Positions 1 to 6,523 of a DNA stretch of 16,668 nt are shown piece after piece; position 1 is the first letter of the stretch; every line of letters begins with the position of its first letter. Made by a program: the position numbers and the translations under genes. The stretch lies in NCBI GenBank assembly GCA_030824805.1, contig JAPJRC010000003.1:96020-112687 (forward strand), in the 5' to 3' direction. The stretch comes from Micavibrio sp. (GTDB taxonomy: Bacteria > Pseudomonadota > Alphaproteobacteria > Micavibrionales > Micavibrionaceae). The notes below the pieces were generated by a model. The model was not told where the DNA came from, ran no database searches, and saw only the letters and a program-made list of their open reading frames with translations.

Positions 1-696
1 CTCGAAGGCGTTCCTTCGGGCCTTGCCACGATCTTCGTCGATGAAAAAGACGGTACGCACAAAATCGTTGTTTCCCAAGGCGCAAACCTGAAGGCAAGGC
101 AATCGACAATTCCGGACAAATTCCTCGATAAAGACACGATCGTGCTCGTACAGGGCGAATTGCCGATGACCGAGACGGAAGCGCTGATCGTTCGCGCCAA
201 GAACAACGGCGCGCGCACAGTGATGAATTTCGCGCCTGCGACACAGAAGCTGAGCCGCAATCTTCTGAACAATCTTGACGTCATTATCCTGAACGAACAC
301 GAAGCGGATCTGGTGGGCGAAATGTTCGATATCCAGACGCATGACAAAACATCGTTTGCGCAGGAATTGCTCGGCACGTTCAACGTGACGACGGTTGTAA
401 CCTTGGGTGGCGTGGGCTCCATCGTGGCTTCGCCGGACGGCACCTATATGGTATCGCCGCTGAAGATCAAGCCGATCGACACGGTAGGAGCAGGCGATGC
501 CTACACGGGCTATTTCTGTGCGGCACTCGATCAGGGCAAATCGCTCGAAGACGCCTTCAAGGTGGCGTCCGTTGCAGGCTCTCTGGCCTGCACGAAAGTG
601 GGCGCGCAAACCGCACTTCCGATGCGTGATGAGGTCGAGCCTTATCTCGGCCAGATCACGATATCGCCGATCGGTCCGCAACAAAAAATCGCTTAA
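1..696 (+). CDS. rbsK: Ribokinase (PfkB family), 5' end cut off by the window
   Basis: This gene encodes a sugar kinase that phosphorylates ribose at O5 using ATP, feeding ribose into the pentose phosphate pathway in the cytoplasm. The frame is open from base 1, so 231 residues are visible and roughly 75 N-terminal residues of the usual ~305 are missing. Visible ribokinase hallmarks are the PSGLATIFVDE strand, a GAN motif, NFAPA followed by a NEHEA stretch (family form N-APA...NE-E), a nucleotide-site TLGG-G loop, and the PfkB signature DTVGAGDAYTG near residues 161-171, whose GAGD aspartate (visible residue 166) is the expected catalytic base. The gene ends with TAA and is followed by a perfect inverted repeat. 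No ribose transporter is visible nearby. Ribokinase fits better than fructokinase or adenosine kinase because of the GAN and NxAPA signatures, but substrate choice within PfkB cannot be proven by eye. Confidence 0.85.
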   Translation, partial: LEGVPSGLATIFVDEKDGTHKIVVSQGANLKARQSTIPDKFLDKDTIVLVQGELPMTETEALIVRAKNNGARTVMNFAPATQKLSRNLLNNLDVIILNEHEADLVGEMFDIQTHDKTSFAQELLGTFNVTTVVTLGGVGSIVASPDGTYMVSPLKIKPIDTVGAGDAYTGYFCAALDQGKSLEDAFKVASVAGSLACTKVGAQTALPMRDEVEPYLGQITISPIGPQQKIA

Positions 697-699
697 GAC

Positions 700-737
700 A
701 ATTTCGGTTAATTAGATATTACTAATTAACCGAAATT
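700..737. repeat. Perfect 16-bp inverted repeat, 6-base loop (possible terminator or operator)
   Basis: AATTTCGGTTAATTAG (700-715) is followed by six bases (716-721) and its exact reverse complement at 722-737. It starts four bases after the ribokinase stop and lies about 70 bases before the cupin start. The stem is AT-rich and the downstream run is CTTAATTAAAGG rather than a clean T tract, so it is a weak classical terminator. Being symmetric, it could also be a protein-binding operator for the cupin gene. Confidence 0.6.
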
Positions 738-808
738 CTTAATTAAAGGTTGTTGTTTTCTTTCATGGTACAATGATCTATATACTGCCGCAGGGTGTAT
801 AGACCGTT

Positions 809-1402
809 ATGAATGATCGTTTTAATCTTAACTGGAATCCGCATTACGACTTCGATAATGCAGACAATCTTCGCGAAATAGCGAAGGTTGAATCCTATCG
901 TCTTGAAATGGATCGTGCGGATTATTCTTCCGGCCAGAGCGTGGATTCTCCCTGGGGTAAAAACCACGTTGTCGAAGCGAAGCGGGAAAACGGCATCGAC
1001 GTTTGCATCAAGCGCATCCTTGTTAAACCCGGATACATGCTGTCGCTCCAGCGCCATCGCGGGCGTGAGGAGTTGTGGGAAGTAAAAGAGGGCGTGCTGA
1101 CCGTTATTCTCGACGGCAAGAGCTACGAAGTGCCTGCAGGCCAATCCATTTCGATGCACCGCGGCGCCGTGCATTGCATGATCAATTCATCCGACAAGCC
1201 TGTGACCGTTGTTGAAACGCAAAGCGGTATCTGCCGTGAGGAAGACAATGTGCGTCTGCTGGATTTCAACAACCGTCCGACATATCCTCTGACAACGGAA
1301 ACCGAATATCTCTCAGCGCGTTTGTACGCGAAAATCCATAAAGATCATGTTGAACGATACGGTTTTAAAAACCGCCCGCACGCATCGTTGCTGGAAGACT
1401 AA
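809..1402 (+). CDS. Stand-alone cupin of the type II mannose-6-phosphate isomerase class
   Basis: The 197-residue product matches the isomerase domain found at the C-terminus of bifunctional AlgA/ManC-type enzymes, which interconvert fructose 6-phosphate and mannose 6-phosphate, but it has no nucleotidyltransferase domain. Family features are visible in order: PWG (48-50), KRILVKPG, the first cupin motif from Q81 with H83 and E88 as likely metal ligands, the second cupin histidine H122 in SMHRGAVH, and the E-Q-G (136-140) and REEDNVRL end motif. About 45 residues after the cupin (LSARLYAK...) match nothing I recognise. A CAGGG at 791-795 is a distant ribosome site. No GDP-mannose or polysaccharide genes are nearby, so the sugar could differ from mannose. 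The stop codon overlaps that of convergent rnd. I am confident of the fold and class, less of the substrate. Confidence 0.75.
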   Translation: MNDRFNLNWNPHYDFDNADNLREIAKVESYRLEMDRADYSSGQSVDSPWGKNHVVEAKRENGIDVCIKRILVKPGYMLSLQRHRGREELWEVKEGVLTVILDGKSYEVPAGQSISMHRGAVHCMINSSDKPVTVVETQSGICREEDNVRLLDFNNRPTYPLTTETEYLSARLYAKIHKDHVERYGFKNRPHASLLED

Positions 1403-2547
1403 ACGGCGACCTTTTTAACGCGGCCTCTTTCAAGGCGCAGCGCGATCTTCCCGCTTTTCAGATCCATCGCGTCTTTGCCGAACACCTCGTATCTCCAGCC
1501 ATGCATCGCTGCGACATCAGGATCGGACTCGATCGCCATGGCCTCAAGATCCTCGGTATCGGCGACAAGTTTTGCCGCCACGTCTTCATCCGCACAGTTG
1601 ATACGCAAAAGCATCTTGAGCATTTCCAGCGTGCCTTGCGCATGCTTTGGAAACGGTTCCTTGCGCGGCACACGCGGCCATTCTTCTTTGGGGCTTTCCA
1701 GCGTTGCGTTAACAATGTCCAGAACCATCTTCCCGACTTTGCCTTTGGCGAGGTCGGAGGGCAGGGAGCGTATCTGCAGCAGCGAGTCCTCATCGCGCGG
1801 TTTGTACATGGCAATATCGGCGAGCGTTTCGTCTTTCAGGATGCGGGAGCGCGGCACATCGCGGGAGACAGCCTGTTCTTCACGCCATGCGGCCAGCGCG
1901 CGCAGCAGCGCCAGAACATCCGGGCGGTCGGAACGCACCTTGATACGCTTCCACGCCTCCAGCGGCGGGTTCTGGTATGTACGCGGGGAATTAAGCACTT
2001 CCATCTCTTCGAACACCCATTGCTCGCGCCCCTGTTTCACCAGACGCGCATGCAGTTTCTCGTACACCTCGCGCAGGTAAACCACATCGTCGAGCGCATA
2101 ACGGATTTGTTTCGGGGAAAGGGGTCTGCGCGACCAGTCCGTAAACTGCGCGTTCTTTTCCAACTCGTGGCCTGTCAATTCCCGCACCAGCGCGTTGTAG
2201 GCGACCTGATCCCCGAAACCGCAGACCATTGCGGCAACCTGCGTGTCGTAGATGGGGGTGGGAAGTTCTTTGTACAGATGCCAGAAAATCTCGATATCCT
2301 GACGGCAGGCGTGAAAAACCTTGAGAACGTCCTGATTGGCCATCAGGGCGCGCACAGGCTCCCAGTCCAGCCCTTCGATAAACGGGTCTATGGCGGCGGC
2401 ATCCACACCCGGTCCCGCCATCTGGAGCAGGCACAGGCGCGGGAAATAGGTCTTGTCGCGCAGGAATTCCGTGTCGATGGTGAGGTAGGGGCCGCGGGCC
2501 AAAGCCTCGCACAGGGCGTTCAATTCAGTCTGGTTCTGGATAATCAT
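1399..2547 (-). CDS. rnd: Ribonuclease D
   Basis: This gene encodes a 3'-5' exoribonuclease of the DEDDy superfamily that trims the 3' ends of tRNA precursors and other small RNAs in the cytoplasm. The 382-residue product is the usual RNase D length. The nuclease domain comes first: Exo I is IDTEF (D25, E27), Exo II is HACRQDIEIF (D84), and Exo III is YALDD (Y150, D154), giving the full D-E-D-D plus tyrosine set. An HRDC-type helical domain follows (around residues 205-290, with RDVPRSRILKDE). I chose the ATG at 2547 because it gives the MIIQNQTELNALCEAL start typical of the family; an upstream in-frame extension to 2670 would run into the aspS start. No Shine-Dalgarno sequence is visible before this start, and a candidate promoter sits so close that the mRNA may be leaderless. 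It is convergent with the cupin gene and divergent from aspS. Confidence 0.93.
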   Translation of the reverse strand: MIIQNQTELNALCEALARGPYLTIDTEFLRDKTYFPRLCLLQMAGPGVDAAAIDPFIEGLDWEPVRALMANQDVLKVFHACRQDIEIFWHLYKELPTPIYDTQVAAMVCGFGDQVAYNALVRELTGHELEKNAQFTDWSRRPLSPKQIRYALDDVVYLREVYEKLHARLVKQGREQWVFEEMEVLNSPRTYQNPPLEAWKRIKVRSDRPDVLALLRALAAWREEQAVSRDVPRSRILKDETLADIAMYKPRDEDSLLQIRSLPSDLAKGKVGKMVLDIVNATLESPKEEWPRVPRKEPFPKHAQGTLEMLKMLLRINCADEDVAAKLVADTEDLEAMAIESDPDVAAMHGWRYEVFGKDAMDLKSGKIALRLERGRVKKVAV

Positions 2548-2553
2548 TGTCTT

Positions 2554-2582
2554 TTCATAGACCCGAAGCGGCCTGAATCCAA
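2554..2582 (-). promoter_or_regulatory. Candidate rnd promoter
   Basis: On the minus strand, TTGGAT (2582-2577) and TATGAA (2559-2554) are separated by 17 bases. Each hexamer matches the sigma-70 consensus at four of six positions. The expected start of transcription falls at about 2547, the A of the chosen rnd start codon. Confidence 0.4.
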
Positions 2583-2592
2583 GAGTTTTCCT

Positions 2593-2621
2593 TTGATTCT
2601 GCCCCTTTGCCCTTGTATAAA
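2593..2621 (+). promoter_or_regulatory. Candidate aspS promoter
   Basis: TTGATT (2593-2598) and TATAAA (2616-2621) are separated by exactly 17 bases, a good sigma-70-type match. This predicts a 5' leader of about 35 bases before the aspS ATG, with a TAGGGA ribosome site at 2652-2657. Confidence 0.6.
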
Positions 2622-2662
2622 TTTCACTGATTTTCAATACGCTTAAGGACTTAGGGACCATT

Positions 2663-4447
2663 ATGAACATCTACAGAACCCACAAATGCGGCGACCTGCG
2701 CAAATCCGATGTCGGAGCCGATGTAACCCTCTCCGGATGGGTGCACAGAAAGCGCGACCATGGCGGCGTTCTGTTTATCGATCTGCGCGACACGCACGGC
2801 CTGACCCAGATCGTGGCTGAAGGCAATGAAGCGCTGGAAAAAGTCCGCGTGGAGAGTGTTATCACGGTGAAGGGCAAGGTTACGGCCCGTACCGAAGGCA
2901 CGATCAACGCCAAAATGCCGACGGGCGAAATCGAAGTGGTGGTGTCCGATGTCACTGTGCAATCGAACGCCGATGTCATTCCGTTTCAGGTCGCCGAAGA
3001 AGACGGTGCGGGCGAGGATGTGCGCCTGAAATACCGTTACCTCGATTTGCGCCGCGAAGGCATGCATTCGCGTATCCGCCTGCGCAACAACGTCATCTCT
3101 TCCATGCGCCGCCGCATGTGGGACGAAGGTTTCCAGGAGTTCAACACGCCGATCCTGACGGCGTCTTCACCGGAAGGCGCGCGCGACTATCTGGTGCCGT
3201 CCCGTCTGCACCCGGGCAAGTTCTACGCGCTGCCGCAGGCGCCGCAGCAATTCAAACAATTGCTGATGATGTCGGGCTTTGACCGTTACTTCCAGATCGC
3301 GCCGTGTTTCCGCGACGAAGACGGCCGCGCCGACCGTCTGGCCGAATTCTACCAGCTCGATGTCGAGATGAGCTTCGTCGAGCAGCAGGACGTGTTCGAT
3401 GTGATGACGAAAGTCATCAAGGGTGTGTTCGAGGAATTCAACGATTTCACGGGCGAGAAGCACCGCGTCGAATTCCTGCCCAACATGACCTACAAGCACG
3501 CGATCGACACATATGGTTCGGACAAGCCGGACCTGCGCAACCCGCTCGTCATCTGCGATGTTACCGAAGTGTTCAAGCGTGACGATGTTACGTTCAACGC
3601 GTTCAAGGGCGTTATCGCCAAGGGCGGCGTTGTCCGCGCCATCCGCGCACCGCAAGTGGCGGACCGTCCGCGTTCCTTCTTTGACAAGCTGAACGACTGG
3701 GCACGCGGCGAAGGCGCTGTGGGCCTTGGTTATATCACGTTCAAGGACGGCGCCGGACAGGGGCCGATCGCGAAGTTCGTGCCGACAGAAGCGCAAGCCG
3801 AACTGAACAAGATTGCCGGCCTCGAAGAGGGCGATGCGATTTTCTTTGTCTGCGACAAGGAAGAAAAGGCCGCGAAATTTGCCGGCCGTGCCCGCGACAA
3901 GATCTGCGACGATATGGGCAACCGCGAGAAGGGCGTGTTCAAGCTCTTCTGGATTGTCGATTTCCCGATGTACGAGTTTGACGAGAAGGCGCAGAAGATC
4001 GACTTCTCCCACAACCCGTTCTCGATGCCGCAGGGCGGCCTTGACGCACTCAACGGTCCGGACCCGCTTGCCATCATGGCAACGCAGTATGACTGTGTGT
4101 GCAACGGCTACGAACTCGCCTCCGGCGGTATCAGAAACCACAAACCGGAAATCATGGAAAAGGCCTTCGCGCTTGCCGGATATTCGAAAGAGGTTCTGGA
4201 GAAGAAGTTCGGCGGTATGCTCAACGCCTTCCGTTACGGCGCCCCGCCGCACGGCGGTTGCGCGTTCGGTGTGGACCGCATCGTGATGCTGCTGGCGGAC
4301 GAGCCGAACCTGCGCGAAGTCTACGCGTTTGTGATGAACGGCCAATACGAAGACCCGATGATGAACGCGCCGAGCGACATCACGGAGCAACAGTTGAAGG
4401 ATCTGCACCTGAAACTGAATTTGCCGAAAAAAGTAGAGGCTGCTTAG
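2663..4447 (+). CDS. aspS: Aspartyl-tRNA synthetase, bacterial type, probably non-discriminating
   Basis: This class II aminoacyl-tRNA synthetase charges tRNA-Asp with aspartate using ATP. The 594-residue length is that of the bacterial form with its GAD insertion. In order: an N-terminal OB-fold anticodon-binding domain (GWVHRKRDHGG...FIDLRD, residues 25-43), motif 1 region, the QAPQQFKQ aspartate-site loop, motif 2 (FRDEDGRADR), the inserted GAD-like domain (roughly 285-415), and motif 3 (GAPPHGGCAFGVDRI) near the end. H33 in RDHGG and G79 in RTEG sit where I recall non-discriminating proteobacterial enzymes having His and Gly and E. coli having Leu and Lys. If so, it would also mischarge tRNA-Asn for GatCAB to amidate. 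Start chosen by SD and promoter placement and by the typical N-terminus. It is divergent from rnd, and a small gene follows 26 bases after the stop. Confidence 0.97.
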   Translation: MNIYRTHKCGDLRKSDVGADVTLSGWVHRKRDHGGVLFIDLRDTHGLTQIVAEGNEALEKVRVESVITVKGKVTARTEGTINAKMPTGEIEVVVSDVTVQSNADVIPFQVAEEDGAGEDVRLKYRYLDLRREGMHSRIRLRNNVISSMRRRMWDEGFQEFNTPILTASSPEGARDYLVPSRLHPGKFYALPQAPQQFKQLLMMSGFDRYFQIAPCFRDEDGRADRLAEFYQLDVEMSFVEQQDVFDVMTKVIKGVFEEFNDFTGEKHRVEFLPNMTYKHAIDTYGSDKPDLRNPLVICDVTEVFKRDDVTFNAFKGVIAKGGVVRAIRAPQVADRPRSFFDKLNDWARGEGAVGLGYITFKDGAGQGPIAKFVPTEAQAELNKIAGLEEGDAIFFVCDKEEKAAKFAGRARDKICDDMGNREKGVFKLFWIVDFPMYEFDEKAQKIDFSHNPFSMPQGGLDALNGPDPLAIMATQYDCVCNGYELASGGIRNHKPEIMEKAFALAGYSKEVLEKKFGGMLNAFRYGAPPHGGCAFGVDRIVMLLADEPNLREVYAFVMNGQYEDPMMNAPSDITEQQLKDLHLKLNLPKKVEAA

Positions 4448-4473
4448 TTTGATTTGATTTAAGGGGAACTTCT

Positions 4474-4836
4474 ATGGAGTTAAAGGATTTCGTCAAAAAT
4501 AGCATAGTTGAAATTGTTCAGGGTGTTTCCGAAGCTATGAAAGAAATCGGCGAGCATACTAATGCCGTTGTGAATCCAACTGATTCACACGCTTACCACT
4601 CTTTGCCTCAAAATATAGCTTTTGATGTTGCGGTCACCGTGCAAGACGAAAACTCTGTTACAGGCAAAGCTGGCGGCGGTATTGCGGTTTTACAAGCAAG
4701 TATCAATGGTGAAAGCGTAAGTTCCAATATAGCAGCGACAAGAATAAGTTTTAATATTCCCGTTTCATTGCCATCGTCACCCAAGAAGCGGTTTAATACT
4801 GATCCTATTAAGCCTTCTATTGGTAGTATAGCTTAA
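4474..4836 (+). CDS. Small conserved-looking protein of unknown role, possibly trypco2-like
   Basis: I do not recognise this 120-residue product with certainty. It begins with an amphipathic helix (MELKDFVKNSIVEIVQGVSEA), then a polar stretch, then a pair of strands around FDVAVTVQ and RISFNIPVSLP separated by a glycine/serine-rich turn. That layout recalls a group of small bacterial proteins with a helix followed by FxVAVT and SxxRIxFxVPVxLP strands, which I loosely associate with trypco2-type domains; this is from memory and unproven. There is no signal peptide or membrane helix. The AAGGGGAA before the ATG is a strong ribosome site. Codons are clearly AT-richer than in aspS upstream or the genes that follow, suggesting either lateral gain or relaxed expression. 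It is 26 bases downstream of aspS and could be read through from it. Confidence 0.6.
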   Translation: MELKDFVKNSIVEIVQGVSEAMKEIGEHTNAVVNPTDSHAYHSLPQNIAFDVAVTVQDENSVTGKAGGGIAVLQASINGESVSSNIAATRISFNIPVSLPSSPKKRFNTDPIKPSIGSIA

Positions 4837-4853
4837 TAGGAAAGGACGCAACT

Positions 4854-5027
4854 ATGCCCCAACATTTTCAAAACCGCACACCCGACGAACGCCTGTATAT
4901 TCTTGAAGAGCAGATGATCAAGGTTCAGAAAATGCTGGAACCGAACGGCTTTCTTGAACAGAAAGTCCTGGAATATGAACGCCGCATCGCCGCGCTCGAA
5001 GAAGAGATTAAAGCCCTGAAAAAGTAA
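4854..5027 (+). CDS. Small coiled-coil protein, 57 residues
   Basis: Translation of this short frame gives 57 residues, highly charged and almost wholly helix-forming, with heptad-like spacing of Leu/Ile/Val from residue 14 onward (RLYILEEQMIKVQ...ERRIAALEEEIKALKK). A proline-glycine break (EPNGF, 29-33) splits it into two short helices, which could form a hairpin. The strong ribosome site AGGAAAGG lies eight bases before the ATG, codon use matches the host genes, and a clean terminator follows 58 bases after the stop; these are the reasons to call it real. It resembles SlyX-type small coiled-coil proteins in general character only, and I assign no function. It starts 17 bases after the previous gene stops, so the two are probably cotranscribed. 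Confidence 0.65.
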   Translation: MPQHFQNRTPDERLYILEEQMIKVQKMLEPNGFLEQKVLEYERRIAALEEEIKALKK

Positions 5028-5085
5028 GGGAACCCACACCGCTGTTTCCGAATGTACCGTAATGCAGCGTAATTTTATTTAGAAA

Positions 5086-5120
5086 AAACCGGCGAGTGCT
5101 CGCCGGTTTCCTTATTTTTT
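5086..5120. terminator. Bidirectional intrinsic terminator
   Basis: AAACCGGCGA (5086-5095) pairs perfectly with TCGCCGGTTT (5100-5109) around a four-base loop. A T-rich run (CCTTATTTTTT) follows on the plus strand, and an A tract (5083-5088) precedes it, so it works both ways. It ends the plus-strand pair stopping at 5027 and the minus-strand OB-fold gene, whose stop codon at 5112-5114 lies just before it. Confidence 0.88.
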
Positions 5121-5294
5121 ACAAATGACGTGGCGCGCTTTTCGTGCGTGCCCTTCGAATTCCACCTTGTCGTGCACGGCGGGTATTTCCTTGTGTTGCC
5201 ATTCGTCTTGGGGAAAATCATATGTTTTTCCGTCGTCACCTTCTATGACTCCGGCATTCACACTCAAACTGTACGCTTTGACAGTGCCTTTCAT
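5112..5294 (-). CDS. Divergent cold-shock-domain-like (OB-fold) small protein
   Basis: The 60-residue product has the outline of a cold-shock/OB-fold protein: MKGTVKAYS at the start, GVIEGDDGKTYDF in the middle, and a DKVEFEG...ARHVI end. Compared with CspA (about 70 residues, nucleic-acid motifs KGFGFI and VFVH), the aromatic RNP1 and RNP2 surfaces are largely absent: the matching segment reads VNAGVIE and then TYDFPQDEW. Binding to single-stranded nucleic acid is therefore plausible but not assured. The start at 5294 is chosen because AGAAAGG sits upstream and the fold begins there; the open frame extends to 5495 but that extension resembles nothing. The shared terminator follows at once. 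It faces away from the small membrane protein gene at 5505, with a 210-base intergenic region between them. Confidence 0.75.
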   Translation of the reverse strand: MKGTVKAYSLSVNAGVIEGDDGKTYDFPQDEWQHKEIPAVHDKVEFEGHARKARHVICKK

Positions 5295-5504
5295 GGGCAC
5301 CTTTCTAAGACCTCGTGACAATGCCCCGAGAATTCGGGAAAGGGGCGAAATGCAAAATAACGCATGGGAGGTCTTGGCTTGCAATTGTATTCTACCATAG
5401 ATGTTAAAAAATGCCCTGTGGAAAATACAACCGTATGTATGTATTTCGCATCCGCCAAGCGGTGCGCAATTGACAGGCGCTTCATAAGTCAGCACTTATA
5501 AAGC

Positions 5505-5711
5505 ATGAAAGAATTCTGGACCGTGTTTTGGGCCTACTGGAAATGGTTCTGCACCGCTTTGGTAACAAGCGGTGTATTGCTTCTGTTTATCGCGACATTG
5601 ATCGAACAATTGAGCGGGCCCAAACAACCTGAAACACCGCCGTCCGAACTGTGCATCGAAAAAGGCGGCACGTGGAACGACGACACTCAGACCTGCAACA
5701 ACGCGGCGTGA
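5505..5711 (+). CDS. Small single-pass membrane protein with paired cysteines
   Basis: The 68-residue product starts with an aromatic-rich segment (FWTVFWAYWKWF), has one clear membrane helix (about residues 15-35), and ends with a short polar tail carrying C50 and C64 in a C-x4-G-T-W-x7-C pattern (CIEKGGTWNDDTQTC). Such small C...GGTW...C tails recur in short proteobacterial exported proteins, where the two cysteines probably form a disulfide; if so, the tail faces the periplasm. I do not know the function. No good ribosome site precedes the ATG. A TTGACA at 5470-5475 lies upstream but has no well-spaced -10 box. The last 25 bases overlap the 3' end of fghA on the other strand. Confidence 0.6.
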   Translation: MKEFWTVFWAYWKWFCTALVTSGVLLLFIATLIEQLSGPKQPETPPSELCIEKGGTWNDDTQTCNNAA

Positions 5712-6523
5712 TGCGCCAAGTGGTCGTCTATAAAGCTCTGTATGAAGAAATAAGAATGGTCGTATCCATCCCGCATGCGGAGATTTAATGGGATGCCGGC
5801 TTCTTTGCAGGCCGCTTCGAACAATTCGGGCTTCAGCTGTTCTTTGAGGAACTGGTCCGCCGTTCCCTGATCTATCAGGATTTCCGGTACGTCTTTCGCG
5901 TTCCTTGCCAGTTCGCAGGCATCGTGCTCTTTCCACGCCGCGTTGTCATTGCCGAGATAGGCGGTAAAGGCCTTTGTGCCCCAAGGCACTTGCGCTGGCG
6001 CGACGATGGGCGAGAAGGCCGAGACGGATTTGAAAAGGTCGCGGTGGCGGAAGAAGAGGGTAAGCGCGCCGTGCCCGCCCATGGAATGCCCGAAAACACC
6101 GCAACGGTTGAAATCAAGCGCGGGGAAATTCTTCCTGCAGAATTCCGGCAATTCCCGCGCGATATAGCTTTCCATGCGGTAATGTCTGGACCATGGCTCT
6201 TGCGTCGCATCGACGTAAAACCCTGCGCCTTTGCCGATGTCATAGCCTTCCGCATCGGCAACATCTTCTCCGCGCGGCGATGTGTCCGGCGCCAGAATAG
6301 CGATGCCAAGTTCTGCGGCTTTCTTGTACGCGCCCGCTTTGGTCGTGAAATTCTCTTCGGTGCAGGTGAGGCCGGACAGCCACAGCAAAACAGGAACAGC
6401 GCCGTTCACCGCTTGCGGGGGCACGAAGAGCGAGAAACGCATGGCGCAGTTCGTGCTTTGCGCATCATGCTTGTAAACGCTGATCGTGCCGCCATGGCAG
6501 GCCTGGGAAGAGATCGTTTCCAT
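5687..6523 (-). CDS. fghA: S-formylglutathione hydrolase
   Basis: This esterase-family alpha/beta hydrolase splits S-formylglutathione into formate and glutathione, the second step of glutathione-dependent formaldehyde detoxification in the cytoplasm. The 278-residue length fits the family. Visible features include LLWLSGLTCTEENF (oxyanion-side strand and loop), APDTSPRGE, the nucleophile elbow GHSMGGHGA with S147, the triad aspartate D223 in DQGTAD, and the triad histidine H256 in GYDHSYFF. The start is METISS at 6523, whose ATG shares its A with the last base of the frmA stop (TAATG), so translation is probably coupled to frmA. An open frame upstream of this start lies inside frmA in another frame and is not part of the protein. 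The 3' end overlaps the small membrane protein gene on the plus strand. Confidence 0.96.
   Translation of the reverse strand: METISSQACHGGTISVYKHDAQSTNCAMRFSLFVPPQAVNGAVPVLLWLSGLTCTEENFTTKAGAYKKAAELGIAILAPDTSPRGEDVADAEGYDIGKGAGFYVDATQEPWSRHYRMESYIARELPEFCRKNFPALDFNRCGVFGHSMGGHGALTLFFRHRDLFKSVSAFSPIVAPAQVPWGTKAFTAYLGNDNAAWKEHDACELARNAKDVPEILIDQGTADQFLKEQLKPELFEAACKEAGIPLNLRMRDGYDHSYFFIQSFIDDHLAHHAALLQV

Noticed and set aside
1501..2646. Long open frame on the plus strand inside rnd
   Set aside because: It is antisense to RNase D, which has all its catalytic motifs, and it encodes nothing recognisable.
3167..4408. Long open frame (413 codons) on the minus strand inside aspS
   Set aside because: It is antisense to an unmistakable aspS, has no family features, and arises from GC-rich third positions of the real gene.
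5470..5502. TTGACA plus TATAAA as a promoter for the small membrane protein
   Set aside because: The spacer is 21 bases and the predicted transcript would start after the ATG, so the pair does not work as written.
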